Of a stretch of DNA of 64,000 nt, positions 24,741 to 34,429 are shown piece after piece. The stretch is taken from assembly GCA_032355985.1 (NCBI GenBank), contig JAUKVZ010000008.1, positions 109,961-173,960 on the forward strand. The letters are read 5' to 3'. Each line of letters opens with the position of its first letter. Positions within the stretch are counted from its first letter, which is position 1. The DNA is from Sarcodiotheca gaudichaudii (taxonomy: Eukaryota > Rhodophyta > Florideophyceae > Gigartinales > Solieriaceae). Made by a program: the position numbers and the translations under genes. Under the pieces are notes generated by a model. It worked only from the letters and a program-made list of their open reading frames with translations, made no database searches and was not told where the DNA came from.

Positions 24741-27421
24741 TGGATACGTCACGATTCGAGCGACTGAGCGACCTCTTCGAACACGCCCGCGGCTTGCCCG
24801 CGAGCGAACGGGAGGCGTATCTGCGCACCGAGACGGCTGGCGACGATGCGTTGCTTGCCGATGTGCAGAAACTGCTCGCCGAGCACGATCGCGCCGGGCC
24901 GCTCGATTCAGCCACACCGGGCGCCATCGCAGGGCGCATCATGGCTGAGTTCACGGCAGATGAAGACACGCCCGAACACATCGGCCGCTATCGCATCATC
25001 CGTGTCATCGGCGAAGGCGGCATGGGCGTGGTCTACGAGGCCGAGCAGGAGGATCCGCAACGCCGCGTCGCCATCAAGATCATCCGGCTCGGCATGGATT
25101 CAAAGGATGTGATCGCTCGCTTTGAAGCGGAGCGCCAGGCGCTGGCGATGATGGATCATCCCTCCATCGCCAAGGTCTTCGATGCAGGAGTCACGGAGCG
25201 CGGACGTCCCTTCTTCGCCATGGAGTTGGTCGATGGAGCGCCGCTGCTCGATCACTGTGACAACGAGCGTCTGACGCCCAAAGAGCGGCTGGCGCTCTTT
25301 GCGCAGGTGTGCCAGGCGATCCAGCACGCGCATCAAAAGGGCATCATTCATCGAGATATCAAGCCGTCGAATGTGCTCGTCTCCATGCAGGATGGCGTCG
25401 CCGTGCCGAAGATCATCGACTTCGGCATCGCCAAAGCCACCGGTCAGGAGATCTCGGCGCGCACACTGCTGACTCATCAGGGCCAACTCGTCGGCACACC
25501 GACATACATGTCGCCCGAGCAGGCCGAGATGAGCAGTCAGGACATCGACACGCGCTCGGACATCTACTCGCTCGGTGTGCTGCTCTACGAACTGCTCACC
25601 GGCATGACGCCCTTTGATCTTGACGATCTGATGCAGCGCGGCCTTTCAGAAGTCCTGCGCGTCATTCGTGAGGAGGATCCCGCCAGACCGAGCACGCGCA
25701 TCTCACGCCCGACCGATGCGGTGACGACAATCGCCGAGAAGCGGCGCCTGGAAGTCGGCCAGCTTCAGAGCGCTCTCAAAGGCGAGTTGGACTGGATTGT
25801 GATGCGATGTCTCGAAAAGGATCGAGCGCGTCGATACTCCGCCGCGGGTGATCTTGCCGGCGACATCACGCGATATCTCACGAATCAGCCCGTGCTGGCC
25901 GGTCCGCAGACCACGTCGTATCGCGTCCGCAAGTTTGTTCGTCGCAATCGTTGGCAGGTCGGCGCCGGGCTGGTGTTGCTCGTCGTTCTGCTTCTGGGCG
26001 TCGCGGGCACGACGATGGGCATGATCTTCGCGATGCAGGAGCGATCACGCGCCGAACGCGCAGCGCTCGCCGAGGCTCAGGCTCGCCAGGTCGCCCAGCA
26101 GAACGCCGAAGAGGCAACGCGCGAGGCCGCGACCGCCGAGGCCATCATCGAGTTTCTGCTCAACGATCTGATCGCAGCGGCAGACCCGGCGCGCGCCGAG
26201 GAACGGGAACTGACTGTGCGAGAAGCTGTGAAGATCGCCGCGGCCAATGTGCAGGATCAGTTCGCTGATCAGCCGGAGGTCGAAGCTCGTGTACGCCGCA
26301 CAATCGCGCGTACGCTCAGGCAACTCGGCGCCTATGTCGACGCTGATCCCCATTATCAGCGCGCATGGGAGCTTCAGGTATCGCTCCACGGCGAGGCGTC
26401 TGAACCAGCGCTCGCGGCAAAGCAGGCGATCGCCACCAATCTCATGTACCAGAGCCGCTTCGAGGAAGCGATCGAGGTCACGCGCGAGCAGTTGCTGATC
26501 ATTGAGGAGAGTGCAGAACCCATCGATGATGAGCACATGCTCGGCGCGCTCAGCAATCTCGGCGTCGCGCATCTGCAACTCGGTCGATACGACGAAGCGA
26601 CGCCGATTCTTGAAGAAACGCTCGTCGTCAAGCGGCGTGTTCTCGGCGATCGTGATCCGAGCACGCTCACTTCCATCCACAATCTCGCCGGGCTGTACGG
26701 CCAGATGCGCCAGCCCGAACGCTCGCTGGAGCTTTCGCGCGAAGCATATGAAGGACGTCTCGAGGTGCTCGGGGCCGGCGATCCGCGCACATTCAGTTCG
26801 CTGAATCTCATTGCCTGGATGCTGCGAAACCTCGAGCGATACGATGAAGTCGAAGCGCTGCTGACGGAGGCCATCGCGACGGCGGAGGATCGGCTGGGCC
26901 CCGATCACCCGAGAACGATCGATCTCACGAAGACGCTCGCGCTCCAGTTCAGGCAGCAGGAGCGGTACGACGAGGCCCGGCCCATCTTTCAGGATGTTCT
27001 TGCGCTGCAGCGCGCCAAGGATCCTGATCTCAACAACATCAACACGCTTTCAACGATGCAGAATCTGGCAGTGACGCTGATAGAGCAGGGGGAAAGCGCA
27101 GAGGCGTGTGAACTGCTCGCAGAGGCGATGCCGCGGGTGCGCGCACTGTACGCCGAAGGCAGCCGCGAACTTGCGATGTACCTGCGCGAATACGGCCGCG
27201 CTCTCTTGCGTGAAGATCGCTTTCCCCCGGCCGAAGCGGCTCTTCTTGAGAGCTTTGGAATCCTCGAGGATGGCCCGGATGTCGGCCCGGAATACATGAA
27301 TCAGACGGCCGGCCTGCTCGTCGAGCTTTACGAGTCCTGGGATGCCCTGGATCCCGGCGCGGGCCATCTCGAATCGGCCGCCCAGTGGGAATCCAGGGCG
27401 CAAGACCTGCCCGGTTCATGA
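24740..27421 (+). CDS. Membrane serine/threonine protein kinase with TPR domain (pair 2)
   Basis: 893 residues from the ATG at 24740, which overlaps the sigma stop. Kinase domain: glycine loop GEGGMGVVYE (91-100), VAIK with Lys113, HRDIKPSN (204-211), DFG (227-229), TPTYMSPEQ. A membrane helix follows near residue 410 (AGLVLLVVLLLGVAG), then a coiled region and an outer domain of tetratricopeptide repeats of the kinesin-light-chain type (e.g. LSNLGVAHLQLGRYDEA, IHNLAGLYGQMRQPERS). The TPR domain may sense an envelope partner and gate the sigma factor. The secreted 790-residue protein lies 160 bases downstream in the same direction. Confidence 0.94.
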   Translation: MDTSRFERLSDLFEHARGLPASEREAYLRTETAGDDALLADVQKLLAEHDRAGPLDSATPGAIAGRIMAEFTADEDTPEHIGRYRIIRVIGEGGMGVVYEAEQEDPQRRVAIKIIRLGMDSKDVIARFEAERQALAMMDHPSIAKVFDAGVTERGRPFFAMELVDGAPLLDHCDNERLTPKERLALFAQVCQAIQHAHQKGIIHRDIKPSNVLVSMQDGVAVPKIIDFGIAKATGQEISARTLLTHQGQLVGTPTYMSPEQAEMSSQDIDTRSDIYSLGVLLYELLTGMTPFDLDDLMQRGLSEVLRVIREEDPARPSTRISRPTDAVTTIAEKRRLEVGQLQSALKGELDWIVMRCLEKDRARRYSAAGDLAGDITRYLTNQPVLAGPQTTSYRVRKFVRRNRWQVGAGLVLLVVLLLGVAGTTMGMIFAMQERSRAERAALAEAQARQVAQQNAEEATREAATAEAIIEFLLNDLIAAADPARAEERELTVREAVKIAAANVQDQFADQPEVEARVRRTIARTLRQLGAYVDADPHYQRAWELQVSLHGEASEPALAAKQAIATNLMYQSRFEEAIEVTREQLLIIEESAEPIDDEHMLGALSNLGVAHLQLGRYDEATPILEETLVVKRRVLGDRDPSTLTSIHNLAGLYGQMRQPERSLELSREAYEGRLEVLGAGDPRTFSSLNLIAWMLRNLERYDEVEALLTEAIATAEDRLGPDHPRTIDLTKTLALQFRQQERYDEARPIFQDVLALQRAKDPDLNNINTLSTMQNLAVTLIEQGESAEACELLAEAMPRVRALYAEGSRELAMYLREYGRALLREDRFPPAEAALLESFGILEDGPDVGPEYMNQTAGLLVELYESWDALDPGAGHLESAAQWESRAQDLPGS

Positions 27422-27581
27422 CTTATCGCTGATTCTCGATCCCCGGTGACGGAGAAATACGGAATCTCCCATAGGAGTTCTGCGCGCCAATTTCGAATCT
27501 CCCTGTAGCGATATCACCTCGACGGCCTTTGGCGCCGGAGAGTCACCTCGAAACACGATTGGCATCGACGGGAGTAATCCG

Positions 27582-29954
27582 ATGAACGCCTTCAGTATCA
27601 GATCAGGCCTCGTGGGCAGTGCGGTCCTCGCCGCAAGTTTCTCGACCGCCTCGGCCGGCGAGGTGCAGCGGTTTCTGCCGACGTCAGGCACGGCCATGTG
27701 GCACAGCGACTCGAACTGGCTCAGCAGCAACGAGTTCCTCTACCCGAGCATGGCGCCGAACTCCGCAGATCATGTTGCGTTCTTTCGGGACTACACCGGC
27801 AATCGCACAGTGATTATTGATCATCCATCATGGACGACTGTCGGCGAGATCCAGTTCAACAATGAATTCACAGGCTTCAGCACGACGATCTCACCGGCGA
27901 GCGCGACCGACGCAATCGTATTTGGAGACATCAGTCTTCCTCAAGCGCTCCTGACATCCTACGACAGCAGCGCCTCGAACAACGTCATCAATGCACGATT
28001 GGTTGTCGCCAGCCCGGAGCTCCGCATCTATGTCTCCGATCCCAGCAGTTCAATTGAACTTGCGGAGACATTGACCGCGTTCAGTCCCCGGACGATTTCA
28101 AAGGGAGGCCCGGGAACTCTCATTCTGTCTGCGGACAACATGATCAATGGCAGCCTTGATCTTGCGACGATCGACCTCGAGAGCGGCGCTCTGAGCATCA
28201 GTGACGAGAAAAATCTCGGTGCAGCTGTGCTGAACTTCACAGGTGGATGCCTGCATGTGGATACGGCGTCACAACCGGCGCTACAGGATGTGGATATCGA
28301 ATTCCCCGGCGACGCCTGTTTCGATATCGAGGGACCGGGAACGTTTATCTGTCAGGACAACGTTGACTCAGCCATCGCGGGACCCGGGAGCCTGTTCAAG
28401 AAGGGCGCAGGCGTCCTCGACTTCAGGACGCGCGCTGCGTACACGGGCGATGTTGAGGTCCTCGAAGGCACGCTTCGCCTGAACTACCTTCAGCCGATGG
28501 GGTATCCACAGCCGCTCGGTCTCGGAACGAGTCCGATTGTTCTTGGTGCGACCGAGGCGCACGCCGCTCTGGAGCTGGATGTAGACCCCACTTTCGCCTT
28601 CCTCGACCGTCCGATCTCAATCCAGGGCGAGGACGCTGAGATCATCTTTGGAGACGCCGCAGTCGGACTCGGCGGCCTGATCAGCATGAACGACAATCAG
28701 CTCACGCTGACGACCGCTCAGTCCAACTCAATCGCATTCATCGAGAGCGACTTCACCGGGTACGGAGGACTGGTGAAGATCCAAGGGCCGGGCGTCATCC
28801 AGTTCTTCTCTCAGGCGATCGAGCCGCTCGTGAGTGTGCAGGATGGCACACTGTTGGTCGTCGGCGAAAACTACGAAGTGATCGCGAACGGGATCTTCAT
28901 CGATGACGACGCTGAACTGCATGTCGATGACAATGGTTCTATCCAGGCTTCGTCAGGAGTGACGATCAATGGATATGCCCATGGTGAGGGCCGCATCGGC
29001 GGACAAGTCGAAGGCGACGGGCTGATCGCCGTCGAAGATGGAAAATCAATGACGCTGGGCAACAGCGTTGCGAACAATGGTTTTCTCTTTTCAGGCGATA
29101 TTCATGTCGGCGGGATCCGTGCGGCCAATCAGGGTGGGGGCACGCCGATCTTCTCTGCGGCAAGGGCGGATCTGTTTGTTGAAGGTGAGTTTGCCTCATG
29201 GATGTACGGAACGATCATCCTCGGTCACGACAGCACGCTGAACTCTGAGCAGGCCATCGTGATCCTTGAAGATGGACTTCTCAGAACCGAAGGCGTTCTC
29301 GGATTCCCCGCGTTTCCCGGAGACTTCGGCAGCGCAACGATCAACGCGCCTCTTGAAGTTCGCTCTGTTGTGCAAGGACCAGTGCCCGGAATCGGCAGAA
29401 CGCTGACACTCAATGGAGACATATTCAATAGCGGGACCATGGTCGGGGATCTCACATTCAACGCTGAGTATCAACTGTCCAGCAATCCGGCCAATGGACT
29501 CATCTCCGGCGCGGCGACATTCACATCAACAAGCACAGTACCCCTCGAACTCGGCGGCGTGACGCCTCGCGTCGATCATCAGCAGGTCATCATTGAGCAA
29601 AGTGCAACGCTCGGCGGCGCCCTCGAACTCAGTTATGACAACGGCTTTATCGCCCAGCCCGGCCAGGAGATTGTCGTGCTCATCGCGCCGACAATCGTCG
29701 GAGAGTTCGACACAGTCATCTTCCCGGACGAGCAGAACTGGTCCATCGAGTACGACTACCTCGCAGGCGAAGTGACTGTCGGCATCAGCCCGTGCTCGCT
29801 CGATCTAGATGGCGACGGCCAGATCGGCGCCTCTGATCTTGCAGCGCTCATCGGCAACTGGGGCGCGACTGATGTGCCGGCGGACTTTGACGGCGGCGGC
29901 GTCGGCGCATCTGACCTTGCGACGTTGCTCGGCTCCTGGGGACCGTGTCCGTAA
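27582..29954 (+). CDS. Secreted autotransporter-type beta-repeat protein with dockerin-like pair
   Basis: 790 residues. A signal peptide (ending near TASAGE) is followed by beta-strand repeats of the autotransporter-associated PATR kind: KGGPGTLILSADNMI and KKGAGVLDFRTRAAYTGDVEVLEGTLRL, read as GAGVLDF...YTGDVEV.EGTLRL. No outer-membrane barrel domain is present. The C-terminus holds two calcium-loop motifs (DLDGDGQIGASDLAALIGNWG; the shorter FDGGGVGASDLATLLGSWG) and ends WGPCP. Unlike the 1697-residue protein it has no hydrophobic sorting tail. It should be exported; ligand and role are unknown. A rho-independent terminator follows at 30005. Confidence 0.85.
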   Translation: MNAFSIRSGLVGSAVLAASFSTASAGEVQRFLPTSGTAMWHSDSNWLSSNEFLYPSMAPNSADHVAFFRDYTGNRTVIIDHPSWTTVGEIQFNNEFTGFSTTISPASATDAIVFGDISLPQALLTSYDSSASNNVINARLVVASPELRIYVSDPSSSIELAETLTAFSPRTISKGGPGTLILSADNMINGSLDLATIDLESGALSISDEKNLGAAVLNFTGGCLHVDTASQPALQDVDIEFPGDACFDIEGPGTFICQDNVDSAIAGPGSLFKKGAGVLDFRTRAAYTGDVEVLEGTLRLNYLQPMGYPQPLGLGTSPIVLGATEAHAALELDVDPTFAFLDRPISIQGEDAEIIFGDAAVGLGGLISMNDNQLTLTTAQSNSIAFIESDFTGYGGLVKIQGPGVIQFFSQAIEPLVSVQDGTLLVVGENYEVIANGIFIDDDAELHVDDNGSIQASSGVTINGYAHGEGRIGGQVEGDGLIAVEDGKSMTLGNSVANNGFLFSGDIHVGGIRAANQGGGTPIFSAARADLFVEGEFASWMYGTIILGHDSTLNSEQAIVILEDGLLRTEGVLGFPAFPGDFGSATINAPLEVRSVVQGPVPGIGRTLTLNGDIFNSGTMVGDLTFNAEYQLSSNPANGLISGAATFTSTSTVPLELGGVTPRVDHQQVIIEQSATLGGALELSYDNGFIAQPGQEIVVLIAPTIVGEFDTVIFPDEQNWSIEYDYLAGEVTVGISPCSLDLDGDGQIGASDLAALIGNWGATDVPADFDGGGVGASDLATLLGSWGPCP

Positions 29955-30004
29955 GCACATCATCCCAGAGGACTGACTGGCGGCAGGCATCGCCGCCAAC
30001 ACTG

Positions 30005-30041
30005 AACGGAGTCGATCTCGTGGTGGATCGGCTCCGTTTTT
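30005..30041 (+). terminator. Rho-independent terminator after the 790-residue surface protein
   Basis: AACGGAGTCGATC (30005-30017) pairs with GATCGGCTCCGTT (30026-30038) with one mismatch and an 8-base loop, followed by a five-T run at 30037-30041. Strong by eye and correctly placed 50 bases past the stop. Confidence 0.75.
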
Positions 30042-30182
30042 CATCGCGCCGATGCGCGTGAACAGACTTGAAATGGCGACAGTCAGCTTCGGTGGCGCCT
30101 GTGCCCGCTGAAGGTCCGCAGGCGCGGCGTGACCATTGGCCGCCCCAAACTGCTCGTCGCAGTCGCACGGCGAAAGGCTCGT

Positions 30183-30551
30183 CTAGCCCTCGCGCAGGAT
30201 CTTCTCCATCTTCTTTCCCTTGGCGAGTTCATCGACGAGTTTGTCGAGATATCGGGTTTGGCGCGTAAGCGGAGTCTCGATCTCTTCAATGCGATAGCCG
30301 CAGATGACGCCGGTGATCAGGTGCGCATTCGGATTCAACGTGGCCTTCTGGAAGAACTCCTCGAAGGTCGCGTCGGCGTCGATATGTTTCTGGATCTGCG
30401 CATCATCAAAGCCCGTCAGCCACTCGATCACCTGGTGCAGTTCTTCCCTCGTCCGGCCTTTCTTTTCGACTTTCGTCACGTAGTGCGGATAGACCGAAGA
30501 GAATGTCATTTTTGCGATTCGTTCGTCGTGTTCGGGTGTCGTTGTCGCCAT
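30183..30551 (-). CDS. DUF2200 family protein
   Basis: 122 residues matching the conserved DUF2200 pattern: [20 protein letters not shown], read as [29 protein letters not shown](F/Y), then NPNA.LI.GVICGYR.E.I..PL...RYLDKL.DELAKGK.M..IL. Small, soluble, single domain; the biochemical role is not known to me. It begins 30 bases after the egtD stop in the same direction, so it may be the last gene of the egt operon, but the family is not otherwise tied to ergothioneine. Confidence 0.88.
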   Translation of the reverse strand: MATTTPEHDERIAKMTFSSVYPHYVTKVEKKGRTREELHQVIEWLTGFDDAQIQKHIDADATFEEFFQKATLNPNAHLITGVICGYRIEEIETPLTRQTRYLDKLVDELAKGKKMEKILREG

Positions 30552-30581
30552 GATTAGAACAACCGCCTCGCGCGGCCGTGA

Positions 30582-31562
30582 TTACTCCGTCGCGTAGAGC
30601 GACACCTGGAACCAGCCGCGCTCATCTTTCCAGTGATGGACGGGAACGAACCCGGCCGCTGCGGCCTCATCGTCAAACGACCGTGGTGAAAACTTGTGTG
30701 AGCTCTCCGTGTGGATTCGCTCGCCGGCTCGAAACTTGAAATCGCGACCGTCAACGCGCGCCACCTGATCTTCCTGACTCACCAGATTCATTTCAATTCG
30801 CGAGCGTTCTTCAACCCAGGGCGCATCATGCTCGAAGCCGTCTATGTTGAATGTTCCGTCCAACTCGCGATTGATTCGTTCGAGAAGATTCTTATTGAAT
30901 GCCGCGGACACTCCATCTCGATCGTTGTAGGCGGCTCGAAGAACATCTTTGTCCTTCTCCAGATCGACGCCGATCAACAGCCCACCGTCCTGACCGGCGG
31001 CTCTTGCGAATCCTTTCAGAAGGCTCGCACGTTCGTCCGACTCCAGATTGCCAATCGTCGAGCCCGGAAAGAAGATCACGCGCCGCCCTTCACCGAGTCC
31101 CTCCACGATGTTCTCGGTGTGCTGGAAATCCGCGCACACCGGATGCACGGCTACATCGGGAAAGCGCTGCGCCAGTCGTTCAGACGCCGCCTCCAACGCA
31201 TCCAATGAGATCTCGATGGGCACGACTGCCCTGGGGCGCTCAAGCTGTTCCAGCAGCATGCCTGCCTTTTCGCCCGATCCAGCGCCCGGCTCGATGAGTG
31301 TGATATCCGAGCCCAGCGCCTTCGCAATGTCGCCCGATGACTCTCTCATAATTGAGAGTTCGGTCCGAGTTGGGTAGTACTCTTCGAGTTCGCAGATGTT
31401 CTCAAAGAGCTCACTTCCTCGCGCGTCATACAAGTGTTTTGCCGGGGTCTTTCGGTGATCCAGGCTGAGGCCGGAGAGTATGTCCTCGCGAAATGTATCG
31501 CGTAGCGATTCGTGGTCTACGACTGTCGGGCGCAGATTCTTGAATGTCGATTCATTCTTCAT
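30582..31562 (-). CDS. egtD: L-histidine N-alpha-methyltransferase EgtD
   Basis: 326 residues. EgtD trimethylates histidine to hercynine using S-adenosylmethionine, the first step of ergothioneine synthesis. Seen: HLYDARGSELFENICELEEYYPTR (read as YD..GS.LFE.I..L.EYYPTR), the SAM loop LIEPGAGSGEK, VVPIEISLDAL, FPGSTIGNLE and the acceptor-domain segment RAYNDRDGVSAAFNKN (read as AYND..G.TA.FN.N) plus ERIHTESSHKF. Length and motifs are typical. It follows egtB by 22 bases in one transcription unit and acts in the cytoplasm. Confidence 0.95.
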   Translation of the reverse strand: MKNESTFKNLRPTVVDHESLRDTFREDILSGLSLDHRKTPAKHLYDARGSELFENICELEEYYPTRTELSIMRESSGDIAKALGSDITLIEPGAGSGEKAGMLLEQLERPRAVVPIEISLDALEAASERLAQRFPDVAVHPVCADFQHTENIVEGLGEGRRVIFFPGSTIGNLESDERASLLKGFARAAGQDGGLLIGVDLEKDKDVLRAAYNDRDGVSAAFNKNLLERINRELDGTFNIDGFEHDAPWVEERSRIEMNLVSQEDQVARVDGRDFKFRAGERIHTESSHKFSPRSFDDEAAAAGFVPVHHWKDERGWFQVSLYATE

Positions 31563-31584
31563 GCGAAAGTTGTCTCACTCATGA

Positions 31585-32856
31585 TCAGTCGCTGCTTGCC
31601 AGCCGGACTCCACTGAACTGCCAGACCGCTGCGGGTTCAAAAAAAGTTCGATACGTCGTTCGAATATGAGAAACGCTTGTCACGCACGAACCGCCTCGAA
31701 GGACGAATGTTCCGCACATGAACTTCCCGTTGTACTCGCCGATCGCCCCTTCCGGGCGATGGTAGTTTGGATAAGGCTCGTGAGCGGATCGTGTCCACTC
31801 CCATGTATCGCCAAAAAGCTGCCGCAGACCCGCCTTGGAATCTGCAATCGGATGCAGGCGATCTGATTCCACAAAGTTCCCGTCGATCTGACGGCCCTCC
31901 GCGGCGTGCTCCCACTCCGCCTCGGTCGGCAGCCGACCGCCGGCCCATCGTGCATATGCGTCTGCTTCAAAAAAGCTCACGTGACACACCGGCGTATTCG
32001 AATCAAGATCGCGCTCGCCGTCGAGCGTGAACTCACGCCAGCCATCATTTGTGCAAGACCAATACTCCGGATGTCGGCGGCTGCCATTCAACCAGGTCCA
32101 GCCATCGTCAAGCCACAGTCCGGGCTCGTCGTATCCGCCATCGTCGATGAACTCGAGATACTCACCATTGGTGACGAGTCGATCGGCGAGTTTGAATGGC
32201 TCCAGAAATCGACGATGCCGCGGCGACTCGTTGTCGTACGCAAACCCCGCACCATCGTGTCCGATCTCGACGACGCCTCCCTCGAACTCGATCCAGCCGA
32301 GCGGTTTGCGCTCGATGTGTATCGATTCGATATCTCGCTCGCGATAACGAGGCCGCATGGGATTCGCATAAAGCACCACTTTGATATCCGTCAGCAAGAG
32401 TTCCTGGTGCTGCTGCTCGTGCTGCAGACCAAGCTCAATCAGCGGCGCCATCTCGGCGAATGTCTTCTCATCGCATGTGTTCATCAGCGTGGCGATGCGC
32501 TCGTCGATCGTGTCGCGATACGCCATGACCTCGCCGATGCCCGGTCGCGTCAGCACGCCGCGCTGCGGCCGCGGATGCAAGTCGCCAACGCTGCGGTAGT
32601 AAGAGTTGAACAAAACGCTGAATCGGTCATCGTACGGGCGAAAGTTCGCCTCGTGCGTCATAAGCACGAACGTCTCGAAGAACCACGTGGTATGAGCAAG
32701 GTGCCACTTCGTAGGACTCGCCTGCGATTGCACCTGCACGACCATGTCCTCAGGGCTGAGCGGATCGGCCAGATGCAGCGTCAACGCGCGCACGTGTTGA
32801 TATCGATCGATGAGTGAGCTGCGGTCGCAGGCGGCCGCGGTCTGCGTTGAGCGCAT
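31585..32856 (-). CDS. egtB: Ergothioneine biosynthesis protein EgtB (hercynine oxygenase/sulfoxide synthase)
   Basis: 423 residues from the ATG at 32856, chosen over an upstream in-frame ATG at 32973 because an AAGGAGC ribosome site lies just before it. EgtB is a non-haem iron enzyme that joins a cysteine-containing thiol to hercynine with O2. An N-terminal DinB-like bundle holds iron ligands in WHLAHTTWF and in LQHEQQHQELLL; the C-terminal half is a formylglycine-generating-enzyme-like fold (GGVVEIGHDG, NESPRHRRF, RLPTEAEWEHA, WEWTRS, LRGGSC). With egtD downstream this gives the core of ergothioneine synthesis. No egtA, egtC or egtE is visible in the window. Confidence 0.94.
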   Translation of the reverse strand: MRSTQTAAACDRSSLIDRYQHVRALTLHLADPLSPEDMVVQVQSQASPTKWHLAHTTWFFETFVLMTHEANFRPYDDRFSVLFNSYYRSVGDLHPRPQRGVLTRPGIGEVMAYRDTIDERIATLMNTCDEKTFAEMAPLIELGLQHEQQHQELLLTDIKVVLYANPMRPRYRERDIESIHIERKPLGWIEFEGGVVEIGHDGAGFAYDNESPRHRRFLEPFKLADRLVTNGEYLEFIDDGGYDEPGLWLDDGWTWLNGSRRHPEYWSCTNDGWREFTLDGERDLDSNTPVCHVSFFEADAYARWAGGRLPTEAEWEHAAEGRQIDGNFVESDRLHPIADSKAGLRQLFGDTWEWTRSAHEPYPNYHRPEGAIGEYNGKFMCGTFVLRGGSCVTSVSHIRTTYRTFFEPAAVWQFSGVRLASSD

Positions 32857-32926
32857 GACTGCTCCTTGGGATCCGAGTGCAAGAACGCATAAGGTAGCAT
32901 GCGAAGCCGACGCAGTCAGTTCGTGC

Positions 32927-34429
32927 CTACAGACGCAATCCGCGCGACACAACGCGGCGATCCACCACGTCAAACGCGAGTTGCACGAGCACCGCCAGAA
33001 TCGCTGCCGGCACGGCGCCCTCGAGAATCTTGTTGAAGTTGTTCTGCGTGATGCCTGTGAAAATCGGTTGCCCGTACCCGCCGGCGCTGATGAATCCGCC
33101 CAGCGTTGCGGTGCCCACGTTGATCACCGCGGCAGTCTTCACACCCGCGAGAATCATCGGCAGCGCCAATGGAAGTTCGACGCGACGCAGCCGCTCCCAT
33201 CTGGTGAGCCCGATCGCATCCGCTGATTCAAGCAGGTCGGCCGGGATTCCCGTGATCCCGGCATGTGTGTTGCGCACGATCGGCAGCAGCGAGTACAGCA
33301 CCAGCGCCACGATGGCAGTCGGCGCTCCAATGCCAAATGGTTTGATCAACAGCACGAGCAACGCGATCGCAGGAATGGTTTGCAGGATGCCCGTCGCCGC
33401 GAGCACCGGCCCCGAAAGCGCCCGCGATCGCGCCGCCAGCACGCCAAGCGGCAACGCAATCACAAGCGCAATCGACATGGAGACACCGACGAGCGTCAGA
33501 TGCTCGCGCGTTCGATATGCCAGCCGCTTCCAAAGTCTCCTGCCGCCGACATGTGCTTGAATGTTGAATAGATCCTGCATCGCGCCCGCGGCCACCACAC
33601 GTGGCTCCTGACGCGCGCCGCCTCCTTCGCCGATCTCCGCCCGCTCATTCATCTGGCGCATGGCTTGTGCGTCGATAAGCCCGACCAGCCGAAGCATCGA
33701 GCGCAAGGCAGGCTTGTGTGTCTCTTCCAACTCAGCGCGGTAGAGCACGACGGCGTCATACCGTGGGAAGTAAGCGCGATCATCCTCCAGGACGATAAGA
33801 TCCATCGCCGCAATCTGCGCATCGGTTGAATAGAGATCAGTGACATCGATCGCCCCCGAGTCGAGGGCGCCGTACGCCAACGAATGCTCGATCCCTCGTG
33901 CCTCGTTGCGCAAGCCATACGCATCGCGCAGCCCGGGCCAACCATCCCCGCGATTCATGAACTCTGTTGAAAAGGCAAGGCGCAGCGAGGGATGATCAGC
34001 CAGGTCGGAAATGGTCGTCAGTCCAAGCCGCTGGGCGGTCTCTCGCGTGACCCCGATAGCATACGAGTTGTTGAATCCAATCGGCGCCGACATCGCCAGG
34101 CCCAGCTCGGCGAGCGCGGCGCGAAGCTCGTCGTCGGTGTCCAGCCGAAGCTCGCCCAGCAGTTCACGCTTCAGCGTTCCCGTGTACTCCGGATACACAT
34201 CGATCTCACCCGCAAGAAGCGCGTTGAATGCGACAGACGATCCCGGAAATGATTCAAACTGAGTTTCGGCGCCAGCATCCTCGGCCAGCAATCGCAATGT
34301 GTGACCGAGAATCGCCGACTCAGTGAAGCTCTTCGATCCGACAACCAGACGAGAATCGGCTTGGGCGTGCGCACGATCCGGCGTCATCAAGGCGCCGAAC
34401 AACAGAACCAGGAGCAGAATCCTCATCAT
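32927..34429 (-). CDS. Fused substrate-binding/permease ABC subunit of the betaine (OpuC/EgtU-like) type
   Basis: 500 residues. A signal peptide (LLLVLLFGALMTPDRAHA) is followed by an OpuAC-like binding domain of about 240 residues (VVGSKSFTESAILGH, IDVYPEYTGTL, SYAIGVTRETA). From residue 290 comes a permease domain (HLTLVGVSMSIALVIALPLGVL, read as SIALVIALPLGVL; LQTIPAIALLVLL; LYSLLPIVRNT; GTATLGGFI). The EAA-type loop is seen as ESADAIGLTRWERLRRVELP. It overlaps the ATPase stop (ATGA) and leads into egtB after 70 bases. Sequence alone says quaternary-amine importer; the operon suggests ergothioneine, hercynine or another betaine. Characterised EgtU proteins, as I recall, have the opposite domain order. 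Confidence 0.88.
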   Translation of the reverse strand: MMRILLLVLLFGALMTPDRAHAQADSRLVVGSKSFTESAILGHTLRLLAEDAGAETQFESFPGSSVAFNALLAGEIDVYPEYTGTLKRELLGELRLDTDDELRAALAELGLAMSAPIGFNNSYAIGVTRETAQRLGLTTISDLADHPSLRLAFSTEFMNRGDGWPGLRDAYGLRNEARGIEHSLAYGALDSGAIDVTDLYSTDAQIAAMDLIVLEDDRAYFPRYDAVVLYRAELEETHKPALRSMLRLVGLIDAQAMRQMNERAEIGEGGGARQEPRVVAAGAMQDLFNIQAHVGGRRLWKRLAYRTREHLTLVGVSMSIALVIALPLGVLAARSRALSGPVLAATGILQTIPAIALLVLLIKPFGIGAPTAIVALVLYSLLPIVRNTHAGITGIPADLLESADAIGLTRWERLRRVELPLALPMILAGVKTAAVINVGTATLGGFISAGGYGQPIFTGITQNNFNKILEGAVPAAILAVLVQLAFDVVDRRVVSRGLRL